From positions 1 to 44,492 of the forward strand of contig NZ_LMSJ01000027.1 in the NCBI RefSeq assembly GCF_001428105.1: a stretch of 44,492 bases of DNA, given 5' to 3'. The DNA is from Paenibacillus sp. Soil766. Its GTDB lineage: Bacteria; Bacillota; Bacilli; Paenibacillales; NBRC-103111. This document shows, piece by piece, positions 43,584 to 44,492 of this stretch. The position numbers and the translations under genes are program-made. Below the pieces are notes generated by a model that was not told the origin of the DNA, ran no database searches, and saw only the letters and a list, made by a program, of their open reading frames with translations. The stretch's first letter is position 1; each line of letters opens with the position of its first letter.

Positions 43584-43612
43584 ATCATACTTAGATTATT
43601 CGTTCATGTCAA
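43584..43612 (-). promoter_or_regulatory. promoter of the riboswitch-ABC operon
   Basis: On the minus strand: TTGACA (43612-43607), a 17-base spacer, then TATGAT (43589-43584). This is a near-consensus sigma-A promoter about 40 bases before the riboswitch. Confidence 0.75.
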
Positions 43613-43704
43613 TATACTTAACACAAATATTTATCTTGATGTCAAAACGGCTGATTATGTAATATTATATAACACATGATTAAGCGGAAAGCGGAGGTGT
43701 CGCG

Positions 43705-43872
43705 ATGTACGCCATTCTTTTCCACATTCACATGTTAGATAAGAAGCATATTGAACCAAGCTCGGCGACCATACCCAATGAAGTATACATGAACTTGATG
43801 CATCCGATCCACCACCGCAGCCCGTTAACCTCTGACTATAATCTGCGCAGCAATTGGCTTATTCGTGGCTAG
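43705..43872 (+). CDS. small hypothetical protein, 55 aa
   Basis: A 55-residue frame from ATG at 43705, with GGAGGTG five bases upstream (on the plus strand, divergent from the ABC operon). It starts MYAILFHIHMLDKKHI, has many His residues (HPIHHRSP near the middle) and ends NWLIRG. No membrane helix or known motif is seen. It stops about 80 bases before the 62-bp array. It may be a whole small gene or the front of one that has been cut. Confidence 0.5.
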   Translation: MYAILFHIHMLDKKHIEPSSATIPNEVYMNLMHPIHHRSPLTSDYNLRSNWLIRG

Positions 43873-43952
43873 CAAGAGGAGCAAGTGAGAATCCACGCCT
43901 CCTAAGACCTCGCGTGTATATTGATTCCAAAGAACAACCCTAGCCCGTTCCT

Positions 43953-44492
43953 GACGTCTTTAGTGATGAAAAACATCACTAACAACTCAACAAACTAACC
44001 CCCAACCCGATCCCGACGTCTTTAGTGATGAAAAACATCACTAACAGCCCAACAAACTTACCCCCAGCCCAATCCCGACGTCTTTAGTGATGAAAAACAT
44101 CACTAACAACATCACTAACAGCCCAACAAACTTACCCCCAGCCCAATCCCGACGTCTTTAGTGATGAAAAACATCACTAACAACTCAACAAACTTACCCC
44201 CAACCCGTTTCCAACGTCTTTAGTGATGAAAAACATCACTAACAACTCAAAAAACTAACCCCCAGCCCGATTCCAACGTCTTTAGTGATGAAAAACATCA
44301 CTAACAACTCAACAAACTTACCCCCAACCCGATCCCGACGTCTTTAGTGATGAAAAACATCACTAACAACTCAGCAAACTTACCACCAACCCATTCCCGA
44401 CGTCTTTAGTGATGAAAAACATCACTAACAGCCCAACAAACTTACCCCCAGCCCAATCCCGACGTCTTTAGTGATGAAAAACATCACTAACA
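43953..44492. repeat. 62-bp tandem repeat array with conserved hairpin
   Basis: Nine units begin at 43953, 44015, 44077, 44151, 44213, 44275, 44337, 44399 and 44461 (the last cut by the window). Spacing is 62 bp throughout except one interval of 74, caused by a 12-bp duplication (ACATCACTAACA). Each unit has a near-invariant 32-bp block with hairpin arms TTAGTGATG and CATCACTAA around AAAAA, and a 30-bp C/A-rich block that differs at a few sites. On the minus strand that second block is G-rich (GGGATCGGGTTGGGGG). The 62-base period is not a multiple of three, so it is not coding. Confidence 0.93.

Noticed and set aside
43953..44492. CRISPR array
   Set aside because: The repeat-and-spacer look (32 + 30 bp) is misleading: the 'spacers' are nearly identical copies of one C/A-rich sequence, and no cas gene is present.

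Overview
The window looks like chromosome of a Paenibacillus-type bacterium (Firmicutes, Paenibacillaceae). This rests on a Bacillales-type 16S 5' end with a boxA leader, strong AGGAGG ribosome-binding sites, frequent TTG/GTG starts, S-layer-homology (SLH) proteins, many PAS sensor kinases, LacI/AraC/GntR/DeoR sugar regulators and plant-polysaccharide genes. It is mostly a mosaic of short operons separated by strong intrinsic terminators. I saw no insertion sequence, phage gene, tRNA or CRISPR array.

Layout. 1-0.4 kb: 5' end of a 16S rRNA gene on the minus strand with leader and two promoters. 0.4-7.1 kb: a small unknown protein, an SLH surface protein, a membrane-anchored FAD oxidoreductase, and a tightly overlapped DeoR regulator / Cof-type HAD phosphatase / MFS transporter operon. 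7.1-11.7 kb: anchored unknown protein, DEAD-box RNA helicase, ECF-like sigma factor, small unknown, SDR, CheX. 12.0-16.4 kb: PAS histidine kinase overlapping a NagD-like HAD phosphatase, a LysR regulator, a HisJ-like histidinol-phosphatase. 16.5-20.1 kb: CHASE-GGDEF-EAL protein and a solo ParB-like protein. 20.2-23.0 kb: GntR-uxuA-uxuB glucuronate/mannonate operon with a perfect palindrome before gntR. 23.2-28.3 kb: large hybrid kinase, HAD protein, CYTH protein, an AraC relic, a truncated haemoglobin. 28.5-32.6 kb: a small unknown and an SLH-anchored GH10 xylanase that has lost its signal peptide. 32.6-37.5 kb: hydroxypyruvate-isomerase-like protein, CorA, AraC regulator, GH105 hydrolase, unknown protein. 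37.5-40.4 kb: a 35-residue membrane peptide gene, a CzcD-like efflux gene behind a Per/Fur-type box, a LacI regulator. 40.6-43.6 kb: an SsuABC/NrtABC-like ABC transporter under a guanidine-I (ykkC) riboswitch. 43.7-44.5 kb: a 55-codon ORF and a 62-bp tandem hairpin array running off the window.

How the genes fit together. Xylanase, uxuA/uxuB and GH105 point to use of glucuronoxylan and pectin fragments. The DeoR-HAD-MFS operon suggests handling of a phosphosugar by dephosphorylation and transport. The riboswitch-ABC unit indicates guanidine-responsive transport.

The most unusual items are (a) two ~130-bp intergenic elements on the minus strand with a shared C-rich stretch and a terminator hairpin, which look like a small-RNA family; (b) the 62-bp array with an invariant hairpin and a G-rich opposite strand; (c) the 5'-deleted xylanase; (d) the Per/Fur-type box on the metal efflux gene. 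All calls come from reading the sequence; no database search was run.
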